64,000 nt of DNA from Effrenium voratum (GCA_963377175.1 CAUJNA010002112.1:609497-673496); one strand, 5' to 3'; shown: positions 31,089 through 40,770, counted from the stretch's first letter. Numbers and translations: made by a program. The notes: generated by a model not told the origin, from the sequence alone.

Positions 31089-31225
31089 GGCCATGGGTCA
31101 AAAGCTAAATCGCACCCCCAGTGAACATCCCAATCCCACTAAAATAGGTTCTAAAATGGGTGGTGAATTCACCTACCAACCAAAATGGTTTTCCAAAACG
31201 GTTTTGACAACCACAGCCATTTGGC
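31089..31225. repeat. dispersed repeat, inverted partner at 34809-34936
   Basis: Shares about 100 bp with the partner, including AACATCCCAATCCCACTAAA, ATAGGTTCTAAAATGGGTGG and TGAATTCACCTACCAACC. Confidence 0.85.
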
Positions 31226-31435
31226 TGTGGCTCAAAAAATCGGTACCCAAAATGGCTTGCCCGATTGGTAAGTGGAAACATGGACCAAAACCTGTGGTTT
31301 GCCCCTCCTGTTTAATTTTGAGAACCACACCCATTTGGCAACAACAAATCCCCATACACATCCGCCCTGCCTTCGCGGGAGCCGGGAGAGCCGGGAGCCG
31401 GGAATTCGAGTTCTCAGTTGGTTTTTGGGGACCCA

Positions 31436-31539
31436 CCTGGACACTTCCAACTAAAAAATGGGCTCTTGCCTTCTCCATTCTTTTTGGTTTAAGGGGAATT
31501 CCAACTCAACTCGTGTTTACGGGTAGTTTGAGGGTCCGG
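31436..31539. mobile_element. F1 element
   Basis: CCTGGACACTTCCAACTAAA ... GGGTAGTTTGAGGGTCCGG. Confidence 0.75.
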
Positions 31540-31599
31540 GCAAATTTAGAAGGCGAAGCTTTTTGATTTACGGAAAAATGGGTACCGGATCACGGCAAC

Positions 31600-31720
31600 A
31601 ACAAGGTCGAATTCGGTCGATTCGCTTTGGTTGAGACCCTTGAAATTTGTGTAATCCGAAGCTCAAAGTCGGAATCAAAGGAGGCCCAAGCAACCCTTGA
31701 CCTACCCGTGATGGAAAAAG
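31600..31720 (+). CDS. exon-like frame ending at F3
   Basis: FALVETLEICVIRSSKSESK then EAQATLDLPVMEKGNP, abutting the F3 copy. Coding-like codon use; no domain recognised. Confidence 0.3.
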
Positions 31721-31826
31721 GAAATCCGCGAGTCTCGCACCACGAAATCGAAATTTGTTTGTTACAGGGAATCATCTCATTCCAGGGTTTGCTAGGGTGT
31801 GCGGAATGGATGTCGTCCATCCACAG
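31721..31826. mobile_element. F3 element, left end lost
   Basis: GAGTCTCGCACCACG ... GGATGTCGTCCATCCACAG|TA. Confidence 0.75.
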
Positions 31827-32000
31827 TATTCTGCGTAAGCCTTGACAATGGGTTGCCAGGGATCGAAATCCCCTCCCCCAATCAACCATTCTTAAGGGCC
31901 TGGGGATGGAATGTGCACAGTTTCCGGATATGAAAGCTTGGGGAATCCAAATGTCAGATGACCGAAGCTTGGCCCAAACCGAAGTTCTTGGTTGCTGATG

Positions 32001-32092
32001 ACCCCTCTGCAAAAAGCTGTTCACTTTTTAGGGGTTTAGTGGGAAACACAACTTGATTTCAACCAAAAAGTTAAAGTCTAAAGATCCAACCC
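32001..32092 (+). mobile_element. F9 SINE-like repeat
   Basis: ACCCCTCTGCAAAAAGCTG ... AAAGTTAAAGTCTAAAGATC. Confidence 0.75.
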
Positions 32093-32203
32093 AATAGCAG
32101 TCATGAGTTCATTTTACTCCCCAGATTATGCGTTGCCCAAAATACAACCCAAAAGAAGATCCTAAAAATGGCCGGGTTTCTGGGTTCCATGTTAAAGTGT
32201 ATA

Positions 32204-32319
32204 CCTGGACCCTCAAGCTACCATTTAAGAAGGGGAACTCCCCCCATAATTTTGTGCAACAACACGTTTTGTTTTTCTTATATCTATATATCTATATATA
32301 TGAATTGTAGGGGTTCAGG
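32204..32319. mobile_element. F1 element containing a TCTATA microsatellite
   Basis: TA|CCTGGACCCTCAAGCTACC ... TTGTAGGGGTTCAGG, with (TCTATA)n at 32281-32301. Confidence 0.75.
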
Positions 32320-32459
32320 AGGGAGACATGTCTGGTTCATGTCTCCCACTCATCGCTGAGGCTTGGACCCATCAAGGGGAAGGACAAAAAGACCTCGGGC
32401 CGAACACGCAACACTCCGTTTTGTTTAGAATTTTGTTCCACTGTGTTTTGACACTGTGC

Positions 32460-32541
32460 CCTGAACCCTCAACCTACCCATAAAGGGAATCTGCATCATA
32501 ACCTTGAGTTGCAATAACCCATTGTTAAGTTGACACTGTGA
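32460..32541. mobile_element. F1 left half abutting F10
   Basis: CCTGAACCCTCAACCTACCC and core TTGCAATAACCCA, then directly F10. Confidence 0.6.
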
Positions 32542-32659
32542 CCCTGGGGTTCCTTGCCCCCATTAAAAGAATGGTCTTGGGACCCAATCTGGATGATGAC
32601 AATCCTTAACACTGGTGGTGATATGAACCCTTGTTTCAATGGTGGTTTGAACCCCAGGG
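32542..32659. mobile_element. F10 element, best copy
   Basis: CCCTGGGGTTCCTTGCCCCC ... TTTGAACCCCAGGG gives a TIR of about 11 bp. Confidence 0.75.
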
Positions 32660-33143
32660 TGTGGTTTCCAAGGGCAAATGGTCATGACAGGCAAACATGG
32701 GTGTCACACTTTTTTGAGGGAACCCCCGGGGTTCCCCCCCCCTTTGGGCTTGGATTGAAGGGACATGAAAAGGACTACCAAGATTTTGGGGATCCCCAAG
32801 CGTGATTTCAAAGGGCAATCAATGGTCACGACGGCAAACATACTATTTGCTGAAGTGGTGATTTGTTGTTTTCTCTCTTAAGGGAGATGTGAAGGACTGG
32901 TGCAGGGTGAAGGCGGATGGCAAACTGCCCTTGTAGGCAAGTGGGTTGCTGAAACAAACATAATCAAACCAAAATGGTCAATAGCGCCCAACTACTTTTA
33001 ACGAACTGTAAACGAGTGCCCCCCATGTCCCGCCCAACTTGACCAAACCAACCAAACCTCGGATGAATTGATCAGCGGCTTGGGTTTAGCCAAACAGCAG
33101 CCTCAACAAGGCAAAATTAGTTGCAAGGGGGCCTCGCTGGCTA
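32660..33143. other. no supported gene
   Basis: Two near copies of GGGCAAATGGTCATGACAGG / GGGCAATCAATGGTCACGAC at 32671 and 32813 suggest a local duplication. No convincing frame. Confidence 0.3.
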
Positions 33144-33218
33144 CCTGGACCCTCAAAAAATGGGCTAAAAACACCCTGCGGAGACTTCTCTTTTCTATGG
33201 GTAGTTTGAGGGTTCAGG
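33144..33218. mobile_element. F1 element, intact
   Basis: TA|CCTGGACCCTCAAAAAATG ... GGGTAGTTTGAGGGTTCAGG|TA. The target is C-TA-A, so neither strand gains a GT donor; it cannot be an exactly removable intron. Confidence 0.9.
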
Positions 33219-33306
33219 TAAATCTTTTGTTTGGGCCGTTATTGCCCATGCCCGGCCTTTGGAAGATTGGATTCCTCTTAACGGAGCGTCCCTCTTGTGC
33301 TTGCAG

Positions 33307-33643
33307 ACCGGCGGCCGTGATCCATCGCTTGCGCCTGTCTTTGTTGGGTAGCCCTGGTTCCTTTGCAGCGTCTTTGCAGCGCCAAAGGCCTTTTGGCGGA
33401 AAGCCGGGTCTATGTCTTGCCCACAGAAATGCTGTTCACTGCCGTGCCGCGCAGGCGTGGGCCGAACGACCTGACGCGCGCTTGCGCCTTGCTGACGGGT
33501 TCTTGCCGCATCAGCGCGACGGCGCAGCCTCTTTCACTCGACAAAGCAACTGCAGTTGGAAGGCTTCAGTTGGTCCCTCAAATTCAATTGTCAAAAGTGG
33601 TCACAGATTCAGCAAATTCTTAAAGTTGAAATGTTGGAAATGA
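33307..33643 (+). CDS. exon-like frame after a strong 3' splice site
   Basis: CCCTCTTGTGCTTGCAG|A is the best acceptor in the window. The frame reads PAAVIHRLRLSLLGSPGSFA, ASLQRQRPFGGKPGLCLAHR, then AAQAWAERPDARLRLADGFL and PHQRDGAASF, up to a stop at 33643. G/C third positions are strong to about 33540. A second frame (PRRRGPNDLTRACALLTGSC) is also GC-rich. No domain is recognised. Confidence 0.4.
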
Positions 33644-33668
33644 GACACTGGGCTGCCCGATTTCTGAT

Positions 33669-33738
33669 CCCCTGCTCAAAGTTGAACTAGTGGTTTAACT
33701 GGAAACTGCCACTAAACACTAAAAGGCTAAAAAGGTAA
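33669..33738 (+). mobile_element. F9-related repeat
   Basis: CCCTGCTCAAAGTTGAACTA then GTGGTTTAACTGGAAACTG. Confidence 0.5.
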
Positions 33739-34000
33739 GGGACCGGATGGCTGGGAGCCACCAAGTCTTCGTCCCCCTGCAACAAAAACAGCTTTGTAGT
33801 TGAAAGGGAGACTGAAGGAACCCATAAAAAGGCACAGACTCTTGGTACCTCCAGAAAGCATTTCTGAGGTGCAATTGACCCATCAATAGTGGAAGGTCCA
33901 ATGATGCTGGAAGGCCTAAGTACTATTCTTCGGGTAACTGGATCCACTATAAAGCCATTGGAGCCATGGTTGTAACTCACTGAGTTGGTCTCACTGCGTT

Positions 34001-34196
34001 GGTCTCCACCAAGGAGACTTGGACTTGTGGAAAGCCTTCCTCAAAAAACGTCCGCCCCTCGCAAGGCCCGGAAGCGTCCCGCCGGGGCTCCGGGCATCGC
34101 CGAGGTCGCCCGCCCAGCGCCGCAAGACTTGCAGCAGGCTGAAGCGCGACCTGACGCGCGGGCCGAGAAACCCCTCCTTTTTGAGGCAAAACAACT
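34001..34196 (+). CDS. GC-rich exon-like island abutting F2
   Basis: SLPQKTSAPRKARKRPAGAP, GIAEVARPAPQDLQQAEARP then DARAEKPLLFEAKQ, directly followed by F2. Ala/Arg/Pro-rich with G/C third positions. The minus strand is also open and GC-rich, so the strand is tentative. Confidence 0.35.
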
Positions 34197-34197
34197 A

Positions 34198-34345
34198 CCT
34201 GGAGTCTCCTTCTGACCCTCAAAAAATGGGTTGGTCATTACCCAAAATACAGGGGTCATGTTTATCTGAATTGAAATAAACATGGGTCCATTACCCCTGT
34301 ATTTTGGGTAAGGACCAACCATTTCTTGAGGGTCGTGACTCCAGG
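34198..34345. mobile_element. F2 element, long form
   Basis: TA|CCTGGAGTCTCCTTCTGACC ... GGTCGTGACTCCAGG|TA. The interior forms a long hairpin (ACCCAAAATACAGGGGT / ACCCCTGTATTTTGGGT). Confidence 0.9.
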
Positions 34346-34362
34346 TAACCAAAAATGGGCTT

Positions 34363-34458
34363 GTCTGGATTCCCAAAAATCCAACTTGCAAATTGAATAT
34401 GTTTCCCCAAAATTATGGAGCGAATTTCCTGTGTTGTGGGTAGTTTGAGGGTTAGGGT
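34363..34458. mobile_element. F1 element
   Basis: CTGGATTCCCAAAAATCC ... GGGTAGTTTGAGGGTTAGG. Confidence 0.65.
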
Positions 34459-34808
34459 GGTTTCTTGAGTTCGTTGCCAAGGTAAGTGGGGATCGCCACC
34501 TGGGTTTTAACCCACAAGCAACTAGATCAGCCCCGCCTGAACGGGTGACGTGTATGTGGACGAAAGGCCGAGCGGTTGCCAACTTACTAACTTGGCAACG
34601 AACAGCAACGAGTAATTTTCCCAACTTTGGGTGTGGCTAGGGAAACCAAACTCACGAAGCAAGGGTTCTGAGATTCGAAGTGCAAAGGCAACCCGGGGGC
34701 AAATTCCAGTGCAGCTCCGTTGATTTGGGTTGCCGGGCTTCCCTGCACTTCCGGCTTCCCTGCACTTCCGGCTTGGGGGTTTCCTTTGGGTGCGGATAGT
34801 TATCAGGC

Positions 34809-34936
34809 GGCTGTGGGTCAAAACCAATGGCACCATTTTGGTTGGTAGGTGAATTCACCACCCATTTTAGAACCTATTTTAGTGGTTGGATTGGGATGTT
34901 CAATGGGGGCTAACCGGGATATTGACCCATGGCCAG
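34809..34936. repeat. dispersed repeat, inverted partner of 31089-31225
   Basis: Reverse-complement match over about 100 bp, 3.7 kb away. Confidence 0.85.
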
Positions 34937-35100
34937 GTTCCTGGGGGCTTCCTTGGCCAGTGATGCACGTCGCCCCGAAGAACTCACGGCACTGATTGCA
35001 GCTTGGCGGCTTCTTTGGCCTCGGACGCCGCTACAGAACCCCAGCGGCCGTGGGAGAAAAAGAAGCGCACCTTCGTTTGGTCGTTGAACGGGATATCCGG
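34929..35100 (+). CDS. exon-like island with two overlapping coding-like frames
   Basis: From ATG 34929 a 52-codon frame reads MARFLGASLASDARRPEELT then ALIAAW. From the acceptor GATTGCAG (35001) a second frame reads LAASLASDAATEPQRPWEKK then KRTFVWSLNGISG, ending at a GG|GTGTGC donor (35101). Both contain ASLASDA, suggesting an ancient local duplication. The ATG itself lies in the terminal part of a dispersed repeat. No domain is recognised. Confidence 0.35.
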
Positions 35101-35727
35101 GTGTGCCTTGTTTTCCTTTGGCTTTCCCTTGGAAACCACCCTCAAAAACAACACACCCATCTCCCTCCCAAAAAAAACAAAGAGCTCGCAACCCACATGT
35201 CCGGGTTCAAAACCATCCGTTCAGGGAAGTATCTAAGTATCTAAGGGTACCCGTGGGGTTCGCCAATGCTAGGGCCCCCCAGAAGCTCGCTGGACGGGCA
35301 AGGAACCGAGCCAAACAACAAAATGCAAACAACAAATACCACGAGCGGTGAAGTCGAGTGTCTTTCAGGAACCTGGCTTGTGATTTCGGCAACCAAAACC
35401 CTCAAGCTGCCCTCAAGCTACCCTCAAGCTACCCTCAAGCTGCCCTTACCCCATAAGAAAGGGAATTCAGCAGGCACAAGCCCCTTCAAGGGCCTCGATA
35501 GTCGTGAGCCCTTGGTTAGGAACCAGCTGAAACAGACTTGCACAACTTAATTACACGCCACACTCCAGCAAATCAAACGACAGAGTCTTCAAAGGGGGGT
35601 CAACACATATCCATCCCGAGTTTCCTTTAAGGGCATTTGCAAAATATAAAATCATGGACCCTTTTGCAGGCCGCATGAAGGAACCACGCAACACACTGCT
35701 TGACTCGAGAAGCAAGACCCTTTGATC
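35101..35727. other. no supported gene; short tandem
   Basis: Includes four tandem copies of CTCAAGCTxCC (35400-35447), themselves resembling F1 ends. Confidence 0.4.
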
Positions 35728-36000
35728 CTAAACGTGGTTGGTCAAAACGGGGGATCCCACATCCTGATCCGAAATCCGTTCTGGGACACCGTTGCAACAA
35801 GGGAACCCGCCGTTGACTGCCAAATGGTCAGGTTTCTGTTTTGATGTTAAGCAACTCAAGCGCCTTTTGGGAATATTAAACATGATGCCAAAAAAAGTCT
35901 TAATGTATTCAGGGGCCTTAGGGTGGGTCACCCGGCGTTGCTTTTTGTTGCTAGAAGAAGCTTTACAGTGATTCTGGCTTGCAGAAAATCGGCGAAACAC
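35728..36000 (-). CDS. hypothetical open frame, 90 codons
   Basis: ASQNHCKASSSNKKQRRVTH, PKAPEYIKTFFGIMFNIPKR then SKQKPDHLAVNGGFPCCNGV. Basic and plausible, but codon use is not distinctive. Confidence 0.25.
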   Translation of the reverse strand: MFRRFSASQNHCKASSSNKKQRRVTHPKAPEYIKTFFGIMFNIPKRRLSCLTSKQKPDHLAVNGGFPCCNGVPERISDQDVGSPVLTNHV

Positions 36001-36180
36001 GTTGAAAGAAACGATGTCTGAACAGAATGGGGGTCAAGTTTTGACACAACATAAGCCCTGCAACAAGTTCTATTACTTTTTGCTGGTACGCAAGGAAAAG
36101 ATGGAAACCAGTCAGGCGAAAACTTTGAAAGAGGGCAATGCCAGGGCCAAATAATGACAACTGATCTGGGCTGTCCGTTT

Positions 36181-36272
36181 TCTGATCCCTGGGTTAAATG
36201 GAAACCCAACCACTAGACCAAGTAAAAACAACTAAAACGCAGAGGAACCGGACGATTCGCTGGGAACCGCCA
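36181..36272. repeat. dispersed repeat related to F9
   Basis: AATGGAAACCCAACCACTAG and GGAACCGGACGATTCGCTGG, also at 24090, 48668-48748 and 51709-51770. Confidence 0.6.
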
Positions 36273-36283
36273 AGCTATATGAA

Positions 36284-36374
36284 CCTAGAGTCTCCATGAC
36301 CCTAAAAACATGAGGTCATAACCTCTTAATTGTGGGCAATGACCCCATGTTTAAAGGGTCATGGAGACTCCAGG
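36284..36374. mobile_element. F2 element
   Basis: CCTAGAGTCTCCATGACCC ... GGTCATGGAGACTCCAGG; long palindrome. Confidence 0.85.
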
Positions 36375-37084
36375 AATAGTAAATCTGGCAACTTTCGCCC
36401 TTGCGAAGGATTTGTTTGATCCGGCAAGTTGCTGACTCCGCAGGCAGGCGAGCATCAATGCCCACCTCGCTCGGTTCGCTCGAGCGAATCGAATGTCCAG
36501 GTAGTTAAATGCTCATGAGAACCCCCCTGCAAATCAACGGAAAGACTCCCGAAAATAAGGGATCTCCAAAAGGACATTCCTCTACAAATGATGGTTTGTT
36601 GGTTCCATATACAGCATCAATCTGCAGGGAGGCATACTAGGTTATCACGGTTTCTTACCTCTGGGTTTTACATGATGTCCAGTAACACCCAGTGGCCATG
36701 GAAAACAAGGCAGCCTTCCTTTGGTGGTCTATTGTTGCAAGGGAAGCCCACTCCAACGAAAACTCGACGAAAGGGAGCAACCGACTGTTTGTCTGGGCTA
36801 ATATAACGGGTGATTAGCAGCATTGGAAACCAAAGAGGCAGAGGAGAAACACCCCTCCTGAGATAAACCCGGCTGTGACGGCCCATCCCGGCCAGTTTTC
36901 TTGGGCCTCAACATGAAAAAACTCCACACAACAAACACATGACCAATGGGTGACTCAACACAAGCTTCAAGCTTGGGGTGCCCTACATGTACATATCAAC
37001 ATCACGCGAAGAAAACCAGCGAAAAACAATGGCCGTCCTGGGACGGTATTGGAATCACCAGAAGGATACCAGCCGCGGTAAAGT
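36375..37084. other. no supported gene
   Basis: A 72-codon plus frame at 36588-36806 (C-terminus TPTKTRRKGATDCLSGLI) is weak; nothing else noted. Confidence 0.3.
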
Positions 37085-37111
37085 TTAAATGAGTGAGTCC
37101 TTCAAGAGGAC

Positions 37112-37330
37112 ATATGAGCCATGGTCAAAACTCGTCCTATGATCATGGTTCACTGAATAGAAACCCTTACGTTGGTCGTCTACATTCCTCTTCCCATTGA
37201 AGGGTCCATGACCACCCCAAGTAAAGGTGATAGGGCTCGTCTCCTTGTGAATTTGTCCGTGAGTTCCATGTCCCTCGCGAGACGAACTCATGATTCATGA
37301 GTGGGTTACAACCGAGCGGCTACCTGTGCT
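37112..37330 (-). repeat. locally duplicated segment, copy 1
   Basis: Matches copy 2 (37965-38228) in GAATAGxAACCC, GGGCTCGTCTCCTTG, GTGAGTTCCATG and GTGGGTTACAACCGA. The minus frame reads SSSREGHGTHGQIHKETSPI. Confidence 0.75.
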
Positions 37331-37548
37331 CACCTGTGCTAATGCGCAATCGAACTGAACGAGTCCGCATTGAAGTCTTAGCTGCTGTTGGAACTGTCTG
37401 ACGGTTCTTCTCGGGAAGCTGCCGTGCCATGCTGTGGAAGAATCCATGAAGCAAGACAGTTTCGCTGATGCCATCGTGGTTTTGCAAAGCCGAATCTGCT
37501 TCTCGACCGGCGTGTTGTTGCCAAGTGCCTGTGGAAGCACAAAACATA

Positions 37549-37676
37549 CTGTGGATGGACAAAATCCATTTGGCACCACTTTGAAACCATGGGAAACCAT
37601 TTCTTGTTGGCATTTACAGGGGAATCGACTCATTCCAGGGTTTCTTAGGTGGTGCGAAATGGATTTCGTCCAGCAG
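37549..37676. mobile_element. F3 element
   Basis: TA|CTGTGGATGGACAAAATCC ... GGATTTCGTCCAGCAG|TA. Confidence 0.9.
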
Positions 37677-37743
37677 TATGGACTGGCTACCTATCGTCCA
37701 ATCTTTCTGGCCATTTGCTGCTGCTTACTGTCACGAACAACCA

Positions 37744-37853
37744 GGTCCTCCAGTAGAGAGGTTAGAATAAGGGTACCAACTCTTGTCTGTAGTTTATTTT
37801 AGTAGGGGAACCCTCCCGCAAAAAAGGGTGAGAACGGGCACTACTGGGAGACC
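37744..37853. mobile_element. F5 element
   Basis: GGTCCTCCAGTAGAGAGG ... CACTACTGGGAGACC|TA. Confidence 0.85.
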
Positions 37854-37964
37854 TAGACAAGGAAAATTCCATACTTCACAATAAGCAAACTGTGCAACTT
37901 CTCCAAGAGGTAGACTCCAGTCTTCAGTGAGGGAGCAGACTTGCTTCCTTTCTTCCCTTTACCC

Positions 37965-38228
37965 TTATTGGTATATGATCTAACTTCCTGAATAGGAACC
38001 CCTGCATTGGCAGTCGAAATTCTTATTCCGATTGAAGGCTCCATGAGCACAAAACACAGGCGTCTTTTGGCCATGGCACATATTTGTGTTTTTAGGGCTC
38101 GTCTCCTTGCGACTTTGTTCGTGAGTTCCATGCCCCTCCCAAACGGACCACTTCACTGAATAAGCGGGGACTTTTGAGTGGGTTACAACCGAACGGTTCC
38201 TGTTACAACATACTAAGTTGGCAACAAC
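37965..38228 (-). repeat. locally duplicated segment, copy 2
   Basis: The minus frame reads WEGHGTHEQSRKETSPKNTN then HGAFNRNKNFDCQCRGSYSG, recognisably related to copy 1 (EGHGTHGQIHKETSP). Either a duplicated exon or a repeat with an open frame. Confidence 0.7.
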
Positions 38229-38251
38229 CACCCCTTCGTAGCTATTCAACG

Positions 38252-38337
38252 TTGACCCCTCTCTGCCAAGTGTCTTTTTTGTGGGTGCAATGGAAAATCG
38301 TTGGTTTCCCAAAAAATGAAAGTCCAAAGATCAAACC
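38252..38337 (+). mobile_element. F9 SINE-like repeat
   Basis: GACCCCTCTCTGCCAAGTG ... GAAAGTCCAAAGATC. Confidence 0.65.
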
Positions 38338-38420
38338 AAATTGCAAAAACAAAAAACGATAATACACTACTAAGCATGTTAACCAAACCTTTTAGGGAAC
38401 CGCGATCTCGAAAATTGGCA

Positions 38421-38493
38421 TAAAACACATTTCACCAACCATATTGGTGAGTTGCAATAATCAATTTTCAAATGGGACATTTGAGGGTTCAGG
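38421..38493. mobile_element. F1 right half
   Basis: Core TGGTGAGTTGCAATAATC and right end ACATTTGAGGGTTCAGG. Confidence 0.6.
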
Positions 38494-38702
38494 TTGTGCT
38501 TAAGGTCTGTTAACACCTCCTACAAACGATACTCGAACAACAAGGGATGGTAAAGGCTGTCCCTGCAAGATTTGGTTGTGACGGTGCCTCAAAGTTGATG
38601 TTGCTGCTGTTCTAAATTCGAGGACGACAACGATCGAGGGCAAACCCAATCAAACACAGCAACCTGCTAGTTCCCTGGCATTCCAAAGGCGGTTTATTTT
38701 AC

Positions 38703-38912
38703 TTGTTTTCCGTGAAAGGCGGTTCTTTCCTAGTCGTATTTTGGTCTAAGCTCATTGAACAAGTCGGGCGCCGCACGTGCTCCGGACCAAAATGTGCAAA
38801 AGACTTGACCTCCATTCCAACCAAACAAGCGGAGGGATTAGCCAAGGACAGGCGGAAACACATAGATTCTCCAGTGTCAAAATTAACGAAAGAAAACGTG
38901 CTTTCACGCTAG
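38703..38912 (+). CDS. hypothetical open frame, 69 codons
   Basis: Starts hydrophobic, then KLIEQVGRRTCSGPKCAKDL, TSIPTKQAEGLAKDRRKHID and SPVSKLTKENVLSR, stop. Charged with coding-like codons. The stop lies in a TTTCACGxxA short repeat (38905-38965). Confidence 0.35.
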   Translation: MFSVKGGSFLVVFWSKLIEQVGRRTCSGPKCAKDLTSIPTKQAEGLAKDRRKHIDSPVSKLTKENVLSR

Positions 38913-38919
38913 AAAACAA

Positions 38920-39262
38920 GCTTTCACGCCAATTTCACGGAATTTTCACGGTGATTTCACGCTACTTTGGCGTGGACCACGTTCACACCAAAACTGTCTT
39001 GTGAGTCTTGTCTCAAGCCATGTTGGGGTGGAGATAGCATTGTGGAATCTGAAGGTGCCAACAGCTGAAATAATCCATCAAATAGCACGCCATAGCTCAT
39101 TGCAACGCAAAAACAGGCTTTAGCAAAAAACAGGCGAGGTGCAAAAGACGTTTAAAATTCAGTTGTGGATTCTCAGGGAGTTTGTAACAGACCTCAAGAA
39201 ACCACTACGCACAAGGGAAAACGCTGCAAATGACATCTTTTGGTGGCCGTGTAGTGGTTGTG
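38920..39262. other. no supported gene; TTTCACG repeat
   Basis: Several GAAAACAAGCTTTCACG / AATTTCACGG units at 38890-38968, then featureless sequence. Confidence 0.4.
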
Positions 39263-39264
39263 TA

Positions 39265-39400
39265 ATGTTGACCCTGGATTAATAACCCCCTGTCTATTCA
39301 AATGGGGGTGTTCCCCTCCAAGAGTGATGAATCCCCACTAAGACCAGAATGGGACACCCCCGTATTAATAAACAGGGGTTTACAAATCCGGGGTCAACAT
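39265..39400. mobile_element. F4 element
   Basis: TA|ATGTTGACCCTGGATTAAT ... AAATCCGGGGTCAACAT|TA. Confidence 0.9.
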
Positions 39401-39419
39401 TAGTGGTTGGGTATCATTT

Positions 39420-39581
39420 ATGGGTAAGGGAAACCATCTTATAGCTCCGGCCGCCAGTCCCGCAGTGACACTCGGTGGCTGGCGTGAGCAGGCACGAGAC
39501 CACGCCCACGATGATGGACGGCCAGTTCTGCCTACACCAAAGAACGGCGAACGCAATCAAAACGAGTCTCCTGCAGAATAA
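39420..39581 (+). CDS. small open frame between two F4 elements
   Basis: A 53-codon frame from ATG: GKGNHLIAPAASPAVTLGGW, REQARDHAHDDGRPVLPTPK then NGERNQNESPAE, TAA. Codons are GC-rich. TTATAG could be an acceptor. Acidic/His-rich with no recognised domain. Confidence 0.35.
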   Translation: MGKGNHLIAPAASPAVTLGGWREQARDHAHDDGRPVLPTPKNGERNQNESPAE

Positions 39582-39595
39582 CATGCAACCACATA

Positions 39596-39723
39596 ATGTT
39601 GACCCAAGATTGATAAAACCGTCCCAATATTAGGGGGGTGTTCCCTCCAAAAGAGGTCCGGATCCCCACTAAAAGGAACACCCCCCGATCAAAATCAACC
39701 AGGGGTTTATCCGGGGTTAACAT
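39596..39723. mobile_element. F4 element
   Basis: TA|ATGTTGACCCAAGATTGA ... TTATCCGGGGTTAACAT; right TA mutated to TG. Confidence 0.8.
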
Positions 39724-39725
39724 TG

Positions 39726-39962
39726 AAGCCATCATGGTTGACCGCCGGAAAGCCCGTTGGAAACCCCCCCTTTGAGATCCAGGTTGATTTGCCGAGTGCG
39801 ACTTTCAAACTCCGGGCTGGAGAAAACAGCACATACCCCTCGGAAGCTCCTGTCAAACATGGATCCTTACATTGTGCACCTGAACATTGCCTTGTAAATG
39901 GTGGTGTCCATTTATTTTGGTGGAAAAAGACATGTTTCAAATGGGCAAAATGTATCTTGTAA
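39726..39962 (+). CDS. exon-like frame after F4, with stop
   Basis: LTAGKPVGNPPFEIQVDLPS, ATFKLRAGENSTYPSEAPVK, HGSLHCAPEHCLVNGGVHLF then WWKKTCFKWAKCIL, stop. Cys/His/Trp-rich second half. No family is recognised. Confidence 0.4.
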   Translation, partial: KPSWLTAGKPVGNPPFEIQVDLPSATFKLRAGENSTYPSEAPVKHGSLHCAPEHCLVNGGVHLFWWKKTCFKWAKCIL

Positions 39963-40246
39963 GGAGCCCTGTCATTCAGAAAGGCCAAAAACGCCCACGA
40001 ACTTGTTAAATGAGGGACCCTTGGCACCTGAGGTACACGTACAAAAAAAAAGCCTCTCTCAAAAAAGCATCCTCAAAGATTATCAACGTTGGGTGTTCGT
40101 TGGCTTTTAGAAAGTGAGGATTACCACGTGGGTCTTAACCACAAGCTAAGTTAGCTCCACTTAGAGGGCTTACAAGTGGGCCATAACCTAAGTTACCAAC
40201 TTGCCATGGCGAATCGAGCACCTAAGGGACCCTCTGGGAATGGGAA

Positions 40247-40474
40247 GTGACCCTGTCAGAAGCTTTGGTTGTTGAGGCCGTGTGCCTCATGAATCTGATG
40301 AAAAAGCTCGCCTGTTGGTTGCTTCAATATGACGCAAACAGTCAAAACTTAGTCTGGCAAAGGAGACGGACTTTGTGGTGCCCAAAACAACCGGAAAGGC
40401 TCTTAAAAATGAAGTCCCTGTTGAACGGACTCCCTGTCAGTTGCAATGGCAACGATGGAGAAGAGTTGAAATAA
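40247..40474 (+). CDS. hypothetical open frame, possibly frameshifted
   Basis: TLSEALVVEAVCLMNLMKKL, ACWLLQYDANSQNLVWQRRR then LKMKSLLNGLPVSCNGNDGE. The overlapping frame at 40350-40480 (ETDFVVPKTTGKALKNEVPV) also looks coding, so one may be the original and this a frameshifted relic. Confidence 0.3.
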   Translation: MTLSEALVVEAVCLMNLMKKLACWLLQYDANSQNLVWQRRRTLWCPKQPERLLKMKSLLNGLPVSCNGNDGEELK

Positions 40475-40490
40475 TATCCCATTCACCCTA

Positions 40491-40629
40491 CTGTGGATGG
40501 ACGAAACCCTGCACCACTTGTCAGAAACCCTGGAATGATTCGATTCCCCCCCCAAAAAAAAAACACCAAACGTTGTGGTTCCAACCATGGTTTCATAAAC
40601 CGTGGTGCGAGACAAGCGGATTATCCAAG
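40491..40629. mobile_element. F3 element
   Basis: TA|CTGTGGATGGACGAAACCC ... AGCGGATTATCCAAG|TA, containing a C8A9 run. Confidence 0.85.
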
Positions 40630-40645
40630 TACCTTCGGGTTCATA

Positions 40646-40770
40646 CTGTGGATGCACAAATTCCATTTCGCACCACTGTGAAGCCACATGACACCATTGT
40701 TCGTTGGTATTTACAGGGGAATCATCATTCCAGGGTTTCTTAGGTGGTGTAGGATTTTGTCCATCCACAG
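40646..40770. mobile_element. F3 element, intact
   Basis: TA|CTGTGGATGCACAAATTCC ... GGATTTTGTCCATCCACAG|TA; 16 bp from the preceding F3. Confidence 0.9.
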
